A DNA stretch of 64,000 bases from Klebsiella terrigena (lineage in GTDB: Bacteria > Pseudomonadota > Gammaproteobacteria > Enterobacterales > Enterobacteriaceae): assembly GCF_006539725.1 (NCBI RefSeq), contig NZ_BJNO01000002.1, positions 310,001 through 374,000 of the forward strand. The letters run 5' to 3'. This document shows positions 27,687 through 36,295 of the stretch, one piece after another. The notes below the pieces were generated by a model. That model searched no databases, was not told the DNA's origin, and saw only the letters and a program-made list of their open reading frames with translations. Both the position numbers and the translations under genes were made by a program. Numbering within the stretch: position 1 is the first letter of the stretch; each line of letters starts with the position of its first letter.

Positions 27687-28415
27687 TTAAACCTCCTGCC
27701 AGAGAGCGGGCTGCGCCCGTCCCATCAATGGGCTAACAAACGCCGCGTCCAGCCCCAGATAGAACACGTGGGGGGCGGTGCCGTTCTCCGGTTTCAGCAC
27801 CCTGATGTCGTCGTGATGCTGGTGAAGCATCTGCGCGATGCGGCTGTGCGGATCCTTGATATCGCCGATGATGCGTGCCCCGCCCACGCAGGACTCCACG
27901 CAGGCGGGAAGCAGCCCGGCCTCAAGGCGGTGGACGCAGAAGGTACATTTATCGGCGGTTTGCGTCTCATGGTTAATAAAGCGCGCGTCGTAGGGGCAGG
28001 CCTGCACGCAGTAGGCGCAGCCGACGCAGCGGGTGTTGTCCACTACCACGATCCCGTCCTCGCGCTGAAAGGTCGCCTGCACCGGACACACCGGGACGCA
28101 GGGCGGGCTATCGCAGTGGTTGCACAGGCGCGGCAGCAGCACGTTGGTCACCTCATCCGCCAGCCGCACCTGATACTGATTGACGTGGGTACGAAACTCC
28201 CCCTGCGGAGTCTGGTTTTCTATCGCGCAGCTGACGGTACAGGCCTGGCAGCCGATGCAGCGGCGCAGATCGACCAGCATCGCGTAGCGCCGCTGCGCAG
28301 ACCCGCCGTGACGCTCCGGCGACAGGGGGAATTTTGCCTGCGCCAGCGGCACCAGCGAGGCGCCAGCGGTCAGAACGCCCAGCTGCTGGAGAAACTGCCG
28401 TTTACTGCTGTCCAT
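27687..28415 (-). CDS. ttrB: Tetrathionate reductase iron-sulfur subunit TtrB
   Basis: Periplasmic electron-transfer subunit with four 4Fe-4S clusters: CIGCQACTVSC, CNHCDSPPCVPVCP, CVGCAYCVQACPYDARF and CTFCVHRLEAGLLPACVESC. The Tat-type leader MDSSKRQFLQQLGVLTAGAS has a KR in place of RR and is close to Salmonella TtrB. The start is chosen on that likeness; the frame opens 11 codons earlier. First gene of ttrBCA, divergent from ttrSR. Confidence 0.94.
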   Translation of the reverse strand: MDSSKRQFLQQLGVLTAGASLVPLAQAKFPLSPERHGGSAQRRYAMLVDLRRCIGCQACTVSCAIENQTPQGEFRTHVNQYQVRLADEVTNVLLPRLCNHCDSPPCVPVCPVQATFQREDGIVVVDNTRCVGCAYCVQACPYDARFINHETQTADKCTFCVHRLEAGLLPACVESCVGGARIIGDIKDPHSRIAQMLHQHHDDIRVLKPENGTAPHVFYLGLDAAFVSPLMGRAQPALWQEV

Positions 28416-28529
28416 ATTTTCTCCCCTCACGCGGCAACAACGAAACATGGGTCACGCCGTTGGTTTACGTATGATGAATAAACAATGTCGATGATTTACA
28501 GTGTAAAAATCGCCGCCGGGCGGCTCTAT

Positions 28530-28543
28530 TGTGGTTAACCACA
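28530..28543. promoter_or_regulatory. Perfect palindrome in the ttrB-ttrS spacer, candidate TtrR operator
   Basis: TGTGGTTAACCACA is a perfect 14-base palindrome, centred about 120 bases upstream of the ttrB start and 45 bases upstream of ttrS. TtrR, a LuxR-type response regulator, activates ttrBCA in Salmonella; its site is not assigned here by experiment. Placement in the only divergent control region makes it the best candidate. Confidence 0.5.
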
Positions 28544-28557
28544 TACCCGGCGGCTTG

Positions 28558-28571
28558 TTGATCTAAAACAA
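28558..28571. promoter_or_regulatory. FNR-like site before ttrS
   Basis: TTGATCTAAAACAA matches the FNR consensus TTGATNNNNATCAA at 9 of 10 fixed positions. Anaerobic FNR control of ttr is known in Salmonella. It lies 10 bases before the ttrS ATG, so for ttrS it would act late or as a roadblock, while for ttrBCA it is about 143 bases upstream of ttrB. Confidence 0.45.
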
Positions 28572-28581
28572 CATAATCGGC

Positions 28582-30366
28582 ATGGATGATGGGGTGAGAG
28601 AGAAAACGGTGAGATCTCTGGCGTTACTGGGGCTGGCGTGGCTGCTGAGCGGCGCGGCGTGGGCGGGGTCATGGCAGGTGGGCGTCCTCGCGATGCGCGG
28701 AGAGGAGGCCACGCGCGGCCACTGGCTGCCGCTGGAGGCACAGCTCAATCAGCAGCTGCCGGGCGAACGGTTTCATATTCTGCCGCTGGATTTGCCGCAG
28801 ATGCAGGCGGCGGTGAGCAGCGGCAGCGTGCAGTTTGTGGTGACCAACCCCGCGCAGTTTGTGCAGCTGAACAGCCACGCGTCGCTGCGCTGGCTGGCCT
28901 CCCTGCGCTCTTCGCCCGCAGCGGGCAACGTCACCGGCAGCGCGATCCTCGTGCGCCGCGACGGCGGGATCGCCGCCGTTCATGATTTGATCGGCAAAAC
29001 GGTGGGCGCCATCGACCCGCTGGCTTTCGGCGGCTATCTGCTGGGGTACAAGGCGCTGAGCGATAGCGGCCTGCGCCCCGAGCGCGACCTTCGCCTGACG
29101 TTTAGCGGCTTTCCCGCCGATGCGCTGATCTATCTCCTGCGCGAAAAGGCGATCGACGCGGCGATTGTCCCGGTGTGTCTGCTGGAGAAAATGGACCACG
29201 AGGGGCTGATAAATAAAAGCGATTTCGTCGCCCTGATAAAGCGGCCGACCGCCATTCCCTGCTTAACCAGCACGCCGCTCTATCCCGACTGGTCGTTTGC
29301 CGCGCTGCCTGCGGTGAGCGATGCCCTCGCCGACAGGGTCACCCGCGCGCTGTTTAATGCGCCGCAGCAGGCGGCATTTCACTGGGGGGCCCCGGCGTCT
29401 ACCGCCGAGGTTGAGGCCCTGCTGCGTGAGGTGCAGCAGCATCCGCAGCAGCGGCGTCTGTGGCTGGACGTTAAAAGCTGGCTGATTCAGCATCGGCTGC
29501 TGATGGGCTCCGCGGCGCTGGCGCTGCTCCTGCTGACGCTGAACTACGTCTGGGTGATGCTGCTGGTGCGCCGGCGCGGCAGGCAGCTTGAGCGTAATGG
29601 CGTCCAGCTGCGCCAGCAGGAGCAGGCGCTGGCGACGGCAAGGCAGATGAGCGTGCTGGGGGAGATGACCTCCGGTTTCGCCCATGAGCTGAACCAGCCG
29701 CTTTCGGCTATTCGCCATTACGCGCAGGGCTGCGCGATCCGTCTGCAGGCCGAGGATCGGCAGCATCCGTTACTGCCCGCGCTGGAGCATATTGACCAGC
29801 AGGCGCAGCGCGGGGCCGATACCGTGCGTAATCTGCGCCGCTGGGTCAGCCAGGCGCAGGGAAACCCCGTCCCGACGGACGAGTGGGAGAGCATCGCCGT
29901 TGGCGATGCGCTGCAGCACGTCTGGCAGCTGTTAGGCATGGCGCAGCATTTTCCCGCGCTGGCGCTGCACAACGGAGCCCGCGGCGACCTGAGGATAACC
30001 CTGCCGCCGGTTCTGCTGGAGCAGGTGCTGGCTAACCTGATCCTCAACGCCGCGCAGGCGGGCGCCACGGCGGTGTGGCTTGAGGCGACTGGCGAAGCCG
30101 GCGGCCTGCGCATCACGCTGCAGGACAACGGGGGCGGAATTGATGACGCGCTGATGCAGCAGGTTTTCCAGCCGTTTGTGACCAGCCGCCGGGAGGGCAT
30201 GGGGCTGGGGCTGGTGATTTGCCAGCGGCTGGTGCGCTACTGTCAGGGGGAGATAGCGATCGTCAACCGGGCGGCGCCCGACGGGCTGGCCGGAGCGGCT
30301 GTGATACTGGATTTCACCCATCGGGAGGAGAAGCGCGACAATGGCGATAATACATCTGCTGGATGA
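28582..30366 (+). CDS. ttrS: Tetrathionate sensor histidine kinase TtrS
   Basis: Membrane sensor kinase for tetrathionate. An N-terminal signal segment precedes a PhnD-type periplasmic binding domain (about 30-300: VGVLAMRGEEATRGHW, FVVTNPAQFVQL, GKTVGAIDPLAFGGYL), a membrane helix near 312-332, a HisKA domain with the phosphorylated His368 (SGFAHELNQPLSAIRHY), and a HATPase domain (NLILNAAQAG, DNGGGI, GMGLGLVICQRLV). 594 residues. A GTG at 28594 (VREKTVRSL), behind GGATGATGG, is an alternative start and looks closer to Salmonella TtrS. Overlaps ttrR by 26 bases. Confidence 0.92.
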   Translation: MDDGVREKTVRSLALLGLAWLLSGAAWAGSWQVGVLAMRGEEATRGHWLPLEAQLNQQLPGERFHILPLDLPQMQAAVSSGSVQFVVTNPAQFVQLNSHASLRWLASLRSSPAAGNVTGSAILVRRDGGIAAVHDLIGKTVGAIDPLAFGGYLLGYKALSDSGLRPERDLRLTFSGFPADALIYLLREKAIDAAIVPVCLLEKMDHEGLINKSDFVALIKRPTAIPCLTSTPLYPDWSFAALPAVSDALADRVTRALFNAPQQAAFHWGAPASTAEVEALLREVQQHPQQRRLWLDVKSWLIQHRLLMGSAALALLLLTLNYVWVMLLVRRRGRQLERNGVQLRQQEQALATARQMSVLGEMTSGFAHELNQPLSAIRHYAQGCAIRLQAEDRQHPLLPALEHIDQQAQRGADTVRNLRRWVSQAQGNPVPTDEWESIAVGDALQHVWQLLGMAQHFPALALHNGARGDLRITLPPVLLEQVLANLILNAAQAGATAVWLEATGEAGGLRITLQDNGGGIDDALMQQVFQPFVTSRREGMGLGLVICQRLVRYCQGEIAIVNRAAPDGLAGAAVILDFTHREEKRDNGDNTSAG

Positions 30367-30955
30367 TGACGTGGCGGTGACCCGCGCCTGCGCCTTTCTG
30401 CTGGAAAGCCTCGGCTACGCGGTGCGGTGCTGGGAGCAGGGCGAAAGGTTTCTGGCCGAGGCCGATCTGTATCAGCACGGCGTGCTGCTGCTGGATATGC
30501 GCATGCCGGTGCTGGACGGCCAGCGGGTGCATGAGGCCCTGCGACGGCGCGAAAGCACCCTGGCGGTGGTGTTTCTGACCGGCCACGGCGACGTACCGAT
30601 GGCCGTGGAGCAGATGAAGCGCGGGGCGGTGGATTTTTTGCAGAAGCCCGTTTCGGCTCAGGCGCTGCAAACGGGGCTGGAACACGCGCTGGCGGTCTCT
30701 TCGACGGCGATCTCCCGGCGCCAGATAGTGAACTGCTATCAGCAGCTCACGGCGAAGGAGCGCCAGCTGCTTGGGCTGGTGGTAAAAGGGCTGATCAACC
30801 GCGAGATTGCCGAAGCGATGAGCATCGCCGTGCGTACGGTTGAGGTGCATCGCGCAAGGGTCATGGAAAAGATGCAGGCCGGCAGTCTCGCGGAGCTGGT
30901 CAGCAGGGTACAGGCCGTGCCCGATACCCTGCGCGGGGAGGCCACGGGGAGATAG
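30341..30955 (+). CDS. ttrR: Response regulator TtrR
   Basis: 204 residues. Receiver domain with acidic pocket LLDDD and phosphoacceptor Asp52 (LLLDMRMPVLDG), Thr in VVFLTGHGDVP and Lys in DFLQKPVS. C-terminal LuxR-type HTH (LTAKERQLLGLVVKGLINREIAEAMSIAVRTVEVHRARVMEKM). It activates ttrBCA in Salmonella. Translation is coupled to ttrS by the 26-base overlap. Confidence 0.93.
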   Translation: MAIIHLLDDDVAVTRACAFLLESLGYAVRCWEQGERFLAEADLYQHGVLLLDMRMPVLDGQRVHEALRRRESTLAVVFLTGHGDVPMAVEQMKRGAVDFLQKPVSAQALQTGLEHALAVSSTAISRRQIVNCYQQLTAKERQLLGLVVKGLINREIAEAMSIAVRTVEVHRARVMEKMQAGSLAELVSRVQAVPDTLRGEATGR

Positions 30956-31011
30956 CCCCGGCCGATCCGGCGGCGCGCGTGCTCAACCACATTCGGCAGC
31001 GGCCGATGAAT

Positions 31012-31899
31012 TTACGCCTGGCGCAGCTCCCGCAGGGCGGAAAGCAGGTGCTGCGTCGAAAGCTCATTTTCACTCTCCCGCCAGGCTAATCCCAGCTCTC
31101 TCCACAGCGGCGGCTGTAAGGGGCGAATGGCGATGCGGCTATCGGCGGCTAGCTGGGTACCCGATTCAAGCGGCAGCAGCGTGGCGCCATAGCCGGCACC
31201 CACCAGACTTTTAATGGCATCGTTATAATCCAGCTTGATCCGCGGCGTGGGGCTATGGCCGGTATCGGCAAACCAGCCGTTGGTCAGCTGCGACAGGTGG
31301 GTGCCGGAGCCGTTGAGCAGCAGGGGCCTGGCAATCATCCATTCCGGGGTCACAAACTCCGGGGCCGTCCAGTCCGCGGGCAGGAACGCGACAACGGGGT
31401 CCCGCCGCCAGGCGTCAATCTTCAGGCCGCTGCTCCGGGGCTGCGGAAGCGCCACAATACCAATATCGAGCGAACCGGATTTCAGCTGCTCAAGGGTCTG
31501 CTGCGACGTCAGGATGGTGATATGCACGTCAATATGCGGATGGGACTGCGCCAGCTTTTCAAGGGCCTGGGGCAGGAGGTAAGCAATGGCGCCGGTGGAG
31601 GCGCCTAGTCGGACCTGGCCGGTGAGCCCCTGAGCCTGGCGGGATATATCGTCAAGCGCATAGGCGACGTCGGCAAGGAGCCGGCGGGCGTGGGCGACCA
31701 TGTTCTCGCCAATGGCCGTCGGCCTGACTTTGCCCCGGGTGCGGGAGAGCAGCTTCGCCCCCACGCGGCCTTCGAGCTCGGAGATGTGCAGGCTGACCGT
31801 CGGCGGCGCCAGGTGCAGCTGCCGGGCGGCTTCGTTGAAGGAGCCGGTGTCGGCAATGGTGATCAGCGTGCGCAGCTGATCGAGATTGATCTCCCGCAT
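31012..31899 (-). CDS. LysR-family regulator
   Basis: 295 residues. Winged HTH at the N-terminus (LDQLRTLITIADTGSFNEAARQLHLAPPTVSLHISELEGRVGAKLLSRTRGKVRPT) and a LysR substrate-binding domain (VRLGASTGAIAYLLPQALEKLAQSHPHIDVHI). The second ATG (MREINLDQ) is chosen because GAGG lies seven bases before it and abuts the first. Divergent from the ArgC-like gene with a 112-base spacer, so that gene is the likely target. Confidence 0.85.
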   Translation of the reverse strand: MREINLDQLRTLITIADTGSFNEAARQLHLAPPTVSLHISELEGRVGAKLLSRTRGKVRPTAIGENMVAHARRLLADVAYALDDISRQAQGLTGQVRLGASTGAIAYLLPQALEKLAQSHPHIDVHITILTSQQTLEQLKSGSLDIGIVALPQPRSSGLKIDAWRRDPVVAFLPADWTAPEFVTPEWMIARPLLLNGSGTHLSQLTNGWFADTGHSPTPRIKLDYNDAIKSLVGAGYGATLLPLESGTQLAADSRIAIRPLQPPLWRELGLAWRESENELSTQHLLSALRELRQA

Positions 31900-32011
31900 T
31901 GGCATACCTCAGAAAAACTGAATTTGACGTTAGGATAATGCAACTTTACCAATACTTAAACCTGGCACAACATTCATGCACTGACGTTCTAACCGGTTTA
32001 AGGAAATGACG

Positions 32012-32935
32012 ATGACTCACGTATTTATTGATGGCGAGCAGGGCACGACGGGTTTGCAAATCCACGACCGCCTGCGCCACCGTACGGATATTAAGCTCAT
32101 GACTCTGCCCCCGTCCCAGCGCAAAGACCGGCGGCTTCGGGCGGAGATGCTCAACGGCTGCGATATCGCCATTCTGTGCCTGCCCGATGAGGCGGCGCGC
32201 GAGTCGGTGGCGATGCTGGAGAATCCGCAGGTGCGCGTAATCGATGCCAGCTCGGCCCATCGCACCGTCTCCGGGTGGACGTACGGTTTCCCGGAGATGA
32301 GCGCCGACCAGCCCGCACGCATCAGGGCCTCGAAGCGCGTCACTAACCCAGGCTGCTACCCAACCGGCGCTATCGGTCTGCTGCTCCCGCTGGTTAACGC
32401 CGGGCTGCTGCCCGCTGATTACCCCGTTTCCATTCACGCCGTGTCCGGCTATTCGGGCGGCGGCAAGGCGGCGATCGAGCTGTACGAGGGCGGGGAAGCG
32501 GGCTCCGGCCCTGCTTTTCAGGCGTATGGCTTAGGCCTCCGACACAAGCATGTTCCGGAGATTGCGCGCTACGCCGGGCTCTCAATGCCGCCGTTTTTCA
32601 TGCCGGCTTACGGCGCCTACCGCCAGGGGATTATCCTCAGCGTGCCGCTTCAGCAGCGCCTGCTGCCTGAACATGCCGACGCGGCAGCAGTACATGCCTG
32701 CCTGACGCAGCATTATCGCCATAGCGAGCTGGTCAAGGTGCTGACGCCTGAAGCCGTCGGCGAGATTGAGCGTCTCGATCCCCAGCCGCTGAACGGTACC
32801 AACGAGATGGCGCTGGGCGTATTTTCCAATCCTGAGAGCGGGCAAATCCTGCTGACGGCGGTGTTCGATAACCTCGGCAAAGGGGCATCGGGCGCCGCGG
32901 TGCAAAACCTCGACCTGATGATCGGCGCCGCCTGA
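32012..32935 (+). CDS. argC: N-acetyl-gamma-glutamyl-phosphate reductase, type 2 (ArgC-like)
   Basis: NADPH-dependent reductase of an acylated amino-acid phosphate, as in the third step of ornithine synthesis. 307 residues, matching the short type-2 AGPR form rather than the ~334-residue type 1. Nucleotide loop [14 protein letters not shown], catalytic Cys in [19 protein letters not shown], catalytic region [17 protein letters not shown]. The start is the second ATG ([10 protein letters not shown]), with AGGA seven bases before it. It stands alone, away from other arg genes, so a catabolic or specialised role is possible. Confidence 0.82.
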   Translation: MTHVFIDGEQGTTGLQIHDRLRHRTDIKLMTLPPSQRKDRRLRAEMLNGCDIAILCLPDEAARESVAMLENPQVRVIDASSAHRTVSGWTYGFPEMSADQPARIRASKRVTNPGCYPTGAIGLLLPLVNAGLLPADYPVSIHAVSGYSGGGKAAIELYEGGEAGSGPAFQAYGLGLRHKHVPEIARYAGLSMPPFFMPAYGAYRQGIILSVPLQQRLLPEHADAAAVHACLTQHYRHSELVKVLTPEAVGEIERLDPQPLNGTNEMALGVFSNPESGQILLTAVFDNLGKGASGAAVQNLDLMIGAA

Positions 32936-33063
32936 CCGTCGCTGCAGCTTTTAGGGCTGCAGCCATTGACGCCTTCCCGCCACATCCTTTAGATGGCGTC
33001 GGGAGGGCTTGTCCGCCGGGGCGGAGATGATGGCGGGCGCCGGGATGACGTTATTTGGCTACG

Positions 33064-33426
33064 CTAAATCCAGACATCATTTTTTGCAGTTCGCTCTCCC
33101 CCTTCATGGCCGGTATTCACTATGCCGCGGGGTTCGATAAGCATGATTTTTGCTTCAGCTTGTGCGTAGGTTTTATGTTCGATTCCGCGCGGAACAACGT
33201 ACATTTCGCCCGCATTCACCGCCACTTCGCCATCACGGAAATAAATTGTCAAAACACCGTCGATGACAATAAACACCTCATCGGTTTCCGGATGAGCGTG
33301 CCAGACAAAGTCGCCGAGGATTTTGACGACCTTAAACTGATAATCATTCATCTCCGCAATGACTTTGGGCTGCCATTGCTCGGTGATAAGCGAAAGCTTA
33401 TGTTCAATATTAATCGGTTGCTGCAT
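33064..33426 (-). CDS. Small cupin-domain protein
   Basis: 120-residue single cupin. Metal site pattern WHAHPETDEVFIVIDGVLTIYF (two His and one Glu) and PRGIEHKTYAQAEAKIMLIEP (third His). The start MQQPINIEHK has GGAG eight bases upstream. Downstream of the AraC gene on the same strand with a 77-base gap, so it may be its target. Function not known. Confidence 0.78.
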   Translation of the reverse strand: MQQPINIEHKLSLITEQWQPKVIAEMNDYQFKVVKILGDFVWHAHPETDEVFIVIDGVLTIYFRDGEVAVNAGEMYVVPRGIEHKTYAQAEAKIMLIEPRGIVNTGHEGGERTAKNDVWI

Positions 33427-33503
33427 TTTCAGACTCCTCATGTAAGAAGAGTCGAGCATAGTGAATCCCACAAAGGATAGATTGAACGATCGTGCAGGCT
33501 GCC

Positions 33504-34316
33504 TTATACGTTTTTAATGAACCGCAGCCAGCGGCCGGGAGAAACGCCAAAGTTGCCGATAAACTGGCGAGTCATATGGCTTTGATCCGAAAAACCGCAA
33601 TCAACGGCAATATCCGCCAGGTTTTTGCCCGTTAACATCAGCCTTTTGCACTGTATCAGCCGACGCATCGTCACGTATCTGTACGGGCTGGTGCCGAAGA
33701 GGGCGCGAAAGTCGCGGCTGAGGCTCCAGCGATCTTTTCCGCTGACAAAGGAGAGCTCATCCAGGGTAATAGGGGTGTCAAAACGGCAGTGGATGTACTC
33801 TCTTGCCCGCTCCGCCGCCGGATAGTCGTAAACTTTTCGTCTGGAATGCTGCCCTCCTACCGCCGCAAGCGTGTGGGCCAGATCGTAAAGCGCATCGTCT
33901 TCTTCAAGAGTTTCAAACGACTCATCCATCGCCTTGAGTAAGGGCTGAGTGGCGGCAAATAGCCGCGGGTCGGTAGAGAGTCCGTCCGCGATAAAGGGTA
34001 ATGGCCTGCCGCCAAGTATCTTTTGAACCAGCGCCGGCTCGATATAGATCATGCGATAGCGGAATCCATCCTCGGTCCCCGCCTCTCCGTCGTGGACTTC
34101 ATCCGGATGCAGCACCATCGTCCCCCCAGGCAGGCTATGGCGCCGGCTGCCGCGGTAGCTGAAGCTCTGCACCCCGGAGAGCGTGCGGCCGATAGCGTAG
34201 GTATCGTGCCGATGCGGCGAGTACCCATGGCCGCTAAAAAAAGCTTCAATGCGCTCTATTTTCGCCGCAGAGTGGGCCGGTTTGACCCAGTCTTTTAAGC
34301 CTTTAATGTGTGACAT
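33504..34316 (-). CDS. AraC-family regulator
   Basis: 270 residues. N-terminal AraC-type cupin sensor (FSGHGYSPHRHDTYAIGRTLSGVQSFSYRG, GGTMVLHPDEVHDGEAG) and C-terminal double HTH (ITLDELSFVSGKDRWSLSRDFRALFGTSPYRYVTMRRL, NLADIAVDCGFSDQSHMTRQFIGNFGVSPGRW). The start MSHIKGLKDW is chosen by domain extent; the frame opens 21 codons earlier, and neither has a strong ribosome site. Effector unknown. Confidence 0.82.
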   Translation of the reverse strand: MSHIKGLKDWVKPAHSAAKIERIEAFFSGHGYSPHRHDTYAIGRTLSGVQSFSYRGSRRHSLPGGTMVLHPDEVHDGEAGTEDGFRYRMIYIEPALVQKILGGRPLPFIADGLSTDPRLFAATQPLLKAMDESFETLEEDDALYDLAHTLAAVGGQHSRRKVYDYPAAERAREYIHCRFDTPITLDELSFVSGKDRWSLSRDFRALFGTSPYRYVTMRRLIQCKRLMLTGKNLADIAVDCGFSDQSHMTRQFIGNFGVSPGRWLRFIKNV

Positions 34317-34410
34317 CAGGACACGCCTTCGCCTGGCAAAACGGTGAGCCCATTGTGCAACAGCCTTGCGCTTGCGCAAAGCGGACTGTTCGGCAGGCGG
34401 CTGAAGATGG

Positions 34411-35526
34411 CTACGCCATCCAGTCGCCGATAAGCTCCCCGTACAGCCGCTCGGCCTCCTCCAGCCGGCTGAGCAGGCAGTACTCGTCGGTCTGGTGGGC
34501 CATCGACGGCTCGCCGGGACCGAGAATAATGCACGGCGGATTACCCAGCGCGGGCAGCAGCAGGGAGGCGTCGGTAAAGTAGGGCACCACCCGCGGCGTC
34601 AGCGGCATATCGTGCAGCGGCTGGCAGCGCTGATAAACCTGGGCTATCCATGCGTGCCGCGCTTCGCTCAGCACCGCAGGCAGATCGACCAGGGTGGTAA
34701 GCGTTACGCTCTCGCCAAGCAGCGCGCTCAGCCGCTGTCGAATGACGGCGTGCTGTAAATTGGGCGCGCTGCGGATATCGACATCAAAGCACGCGCGGTC
34801 CGGCACGGAGTTAATATTGAGTCCGCCCTCAATGCGCCCGACGTTGAGCGTGGGCTGCTTCATCAGCGGATGCGGCGCGCCTGGCGAAAAATGACGAATC
34901 TTACCCAGCGCATCCGCCGCCAGATAGATGGCGTTAATCCCCAGCTCCGGCATCGCGCCGTGGGCGGTTTTGCCCCGGGTTTCAGCGCGCAGCCACAGCG
35001 CGCCTTTGTGCCCGATAACCGGGTAATTGGCGGTAGGTTCACCGACGATCAGCGCGCCAATCTCCGGCAGCGTGCCGGAGGCGATCAGCGCCCGCGCGCC
35101 GTCGCAGCCGGTCTCTTCCCCGCCGGTGATCAGCAGCACCGCGCCGCGCCCGGCGAGGATCGCCTCCCGCCGCTGGACGCAGGCGACGGCAAACGCCGCT
35201 ATCGCCGCCTTCATATCGCTGGACCCTCGCCCGTAAAGCCGGCCGTTCTCAACCTGCGAGCCGAAGGGATCGAAGCGCCACTGCGCATTGCCGAGCGGCA
35301 CGGTATCGAGATGGCCGGTAAAGGCCAGCGGCTTACCCGCCGTCGCCCCCGACAGCCGGGCAATCAGGTTGCAGCGCCCTTCGCCGAACGACGACAGCGC
35401 AACCTCGAAGCCGCTATCGCGCAGCCAGTCGGCAAAAAAACGCATGCAGTCGGCTTCGTTTCCCGGCGGGTTGATGGTGTTAAAGCCCAGCAGCCGCCGG
35501 GCCAGTTCGCGGGTAGCGTTCGCCAT
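34411..35526 (-). CDS. M20-family metallohydrolase (ArgE/DapE-like)
   Basis: 371-residue zinc-dependent amidohydrolase, related to acetylornithine and succinyl-diaminopimelate deacylases. Zinc site residues are visible in LAFTGHLDTVPLG (His, Asp), GRGSSDMKAAIAAF (Asp), TGGEETGCDGA (catalytic and metal Glu) and VGEPT; the last ligand His lies in GEPSMAHQTDEYC. The start overlaps the stop of the upstream gene by one base. Last gene of the ABC-transporter operon, so it probably cleaves an N-acyl or peptide bond in the imported compound. Confidence 0.82.
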   Translation of the reverse strand: MANATRELARRLLGFNTINPPGNEADCMRFFADWLRDSGFEVALSSFGEGRCNLIARLSGATAGKPLAFTGHLDTVPLGNAQWRFDPFGSQVENGRLYGRGSSDMKAAIAAFAVACVQRREAILAGRGAVLLITGGEETGCDGARALIASGTLPEIGALIVGEPTANYPVIGHKGALWLRAETRGKTAHGAMPELGINAIYLAADALGKIRHFSPGAPHPLMKQPTLNVGRIEGGLNINSVPDRACFDVDIRSAPNLQHAVIRQRLSALLGESVTLTTLVDLPAVLSEARHAWIAQVYQRCQPLHDMPLTPRVVPYFTDASLLLPALGNPPCIILGPGEPSMAHQTDEYCLLSRLEEAERLYGELIGDWMA

Positions 35527-36281
35527 CAGCCGCGTTCCGTCAGCCAGTCGAGGCAGTTAATCCACAGCTGGCGATAGCCGGGCCATTGCGCAAACTCCTC
35601 GGGCAGCCAGTGGGCGGACATATCGCTGGTCCACACCAGCGAACGGCCCTGCTGATATTCGCGCACCGCCAGCAGCGGATGCCCGGTCCCGGCAACCGTC
35701 GCCAGCAGCCTGCCCTCCGGGTGCATTTCCACTTCGTTATAGCCCAGCAGCCACGGCCACTCGCCGGGAATATCGTTAAACAGGGCGTGGGATTCGGTGA
35801 CTTCGGCGTAGCAGCCTTCCGGGGTTTCAATACGATCGTCCCACGCCAGGCAGCGCACCGGCAGAACCTTCTCCACCGCGGTATGGCGATAGCGCGCGCC
35901 GCCGTTTATCCCCTGGAAGCTGTAGTAGCCGCCAATCATCATCAGCGAGCCGCCGGCGGCAACGTAGTCATGCAGCAGCGTCAGGCGGTTGGCGGTGCGG
36001 CGGCTTTTCAGCCAGGTGTCGGGGTGCAGCAGCAGCGTGTTGGCGCCAATGTCCGACAGGATAATCGCATCCCACGCCTGCAGCTCTTCCTGGGTCAGCG
36101 GGAACTCGGTGGCCGCCGCGTGGGCCGGCATATAGGTGATGGCATAGCTGCTGTCGGCCAGCGCGGCCAGAAAATCCGTCGCGCCGGTGTGCCAGGTGGC
36201 GGTAGCAAACTGATCGAAGCCTTTAACGTGCGTTGAGGTGCTGGTCCAGGATTCACCGACCAGTAAAACTTTCTTCTTCAT
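35526..36281 (-). CDS. GATase1-like (PF07090-type) protein
   Basis: 251-residue protein of the putative glutamine-amidotransferase-like family (VLLVGESWTSTSTHVKGFDQF, AWDAIILSDIGANTLLLHPDTW, YVAAGGSLMMIGGYYSFQGINGGARYRHT). No cysteine nucleophile elbow is seen; ligand handling or another hydrolase activity is possible. The ATG at 36281 has AGGA eight bases upstream, two codons inside a GTG-opened frame. Coupled to the M20 gene downstream; 14 bases after the phosphotriesterase-family gene. Confidence 0.75.
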   Translation of the reverse strand: MKKKVLLVGESWTSTSTHVKGFDQFATATWHTGATDFLAALADSSYAITYMPAHAAATEFPLTQEELQAWDAIILSDIGANTLLLHPDTWLKSRRTANRLTLLHDYVAAGGSLMMIGGYYSFQGINGGARYRHTAVEKVLPVRCLAWDDRIETPEGCYAEVTESHALFNDIPGEWPWLLGYNEVEMHPEGRLLATVAGTGHPLLAVREYQQGRSLVWTSDMSAHWLPEEFAQWPGYRQLWINCLDWLTERG

Positions 36282-36295
36282 TATCACTTTCCTTT

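Noticed and set aside
31988-32001. TCTAACCGGTTTAA before the argC-like gene resembling the LacI operator
   Set aside because: Only about 10 of 14 positions match GTAAACCGGTTTAC and symmetry is broken; likely chance or a LysR-related site.
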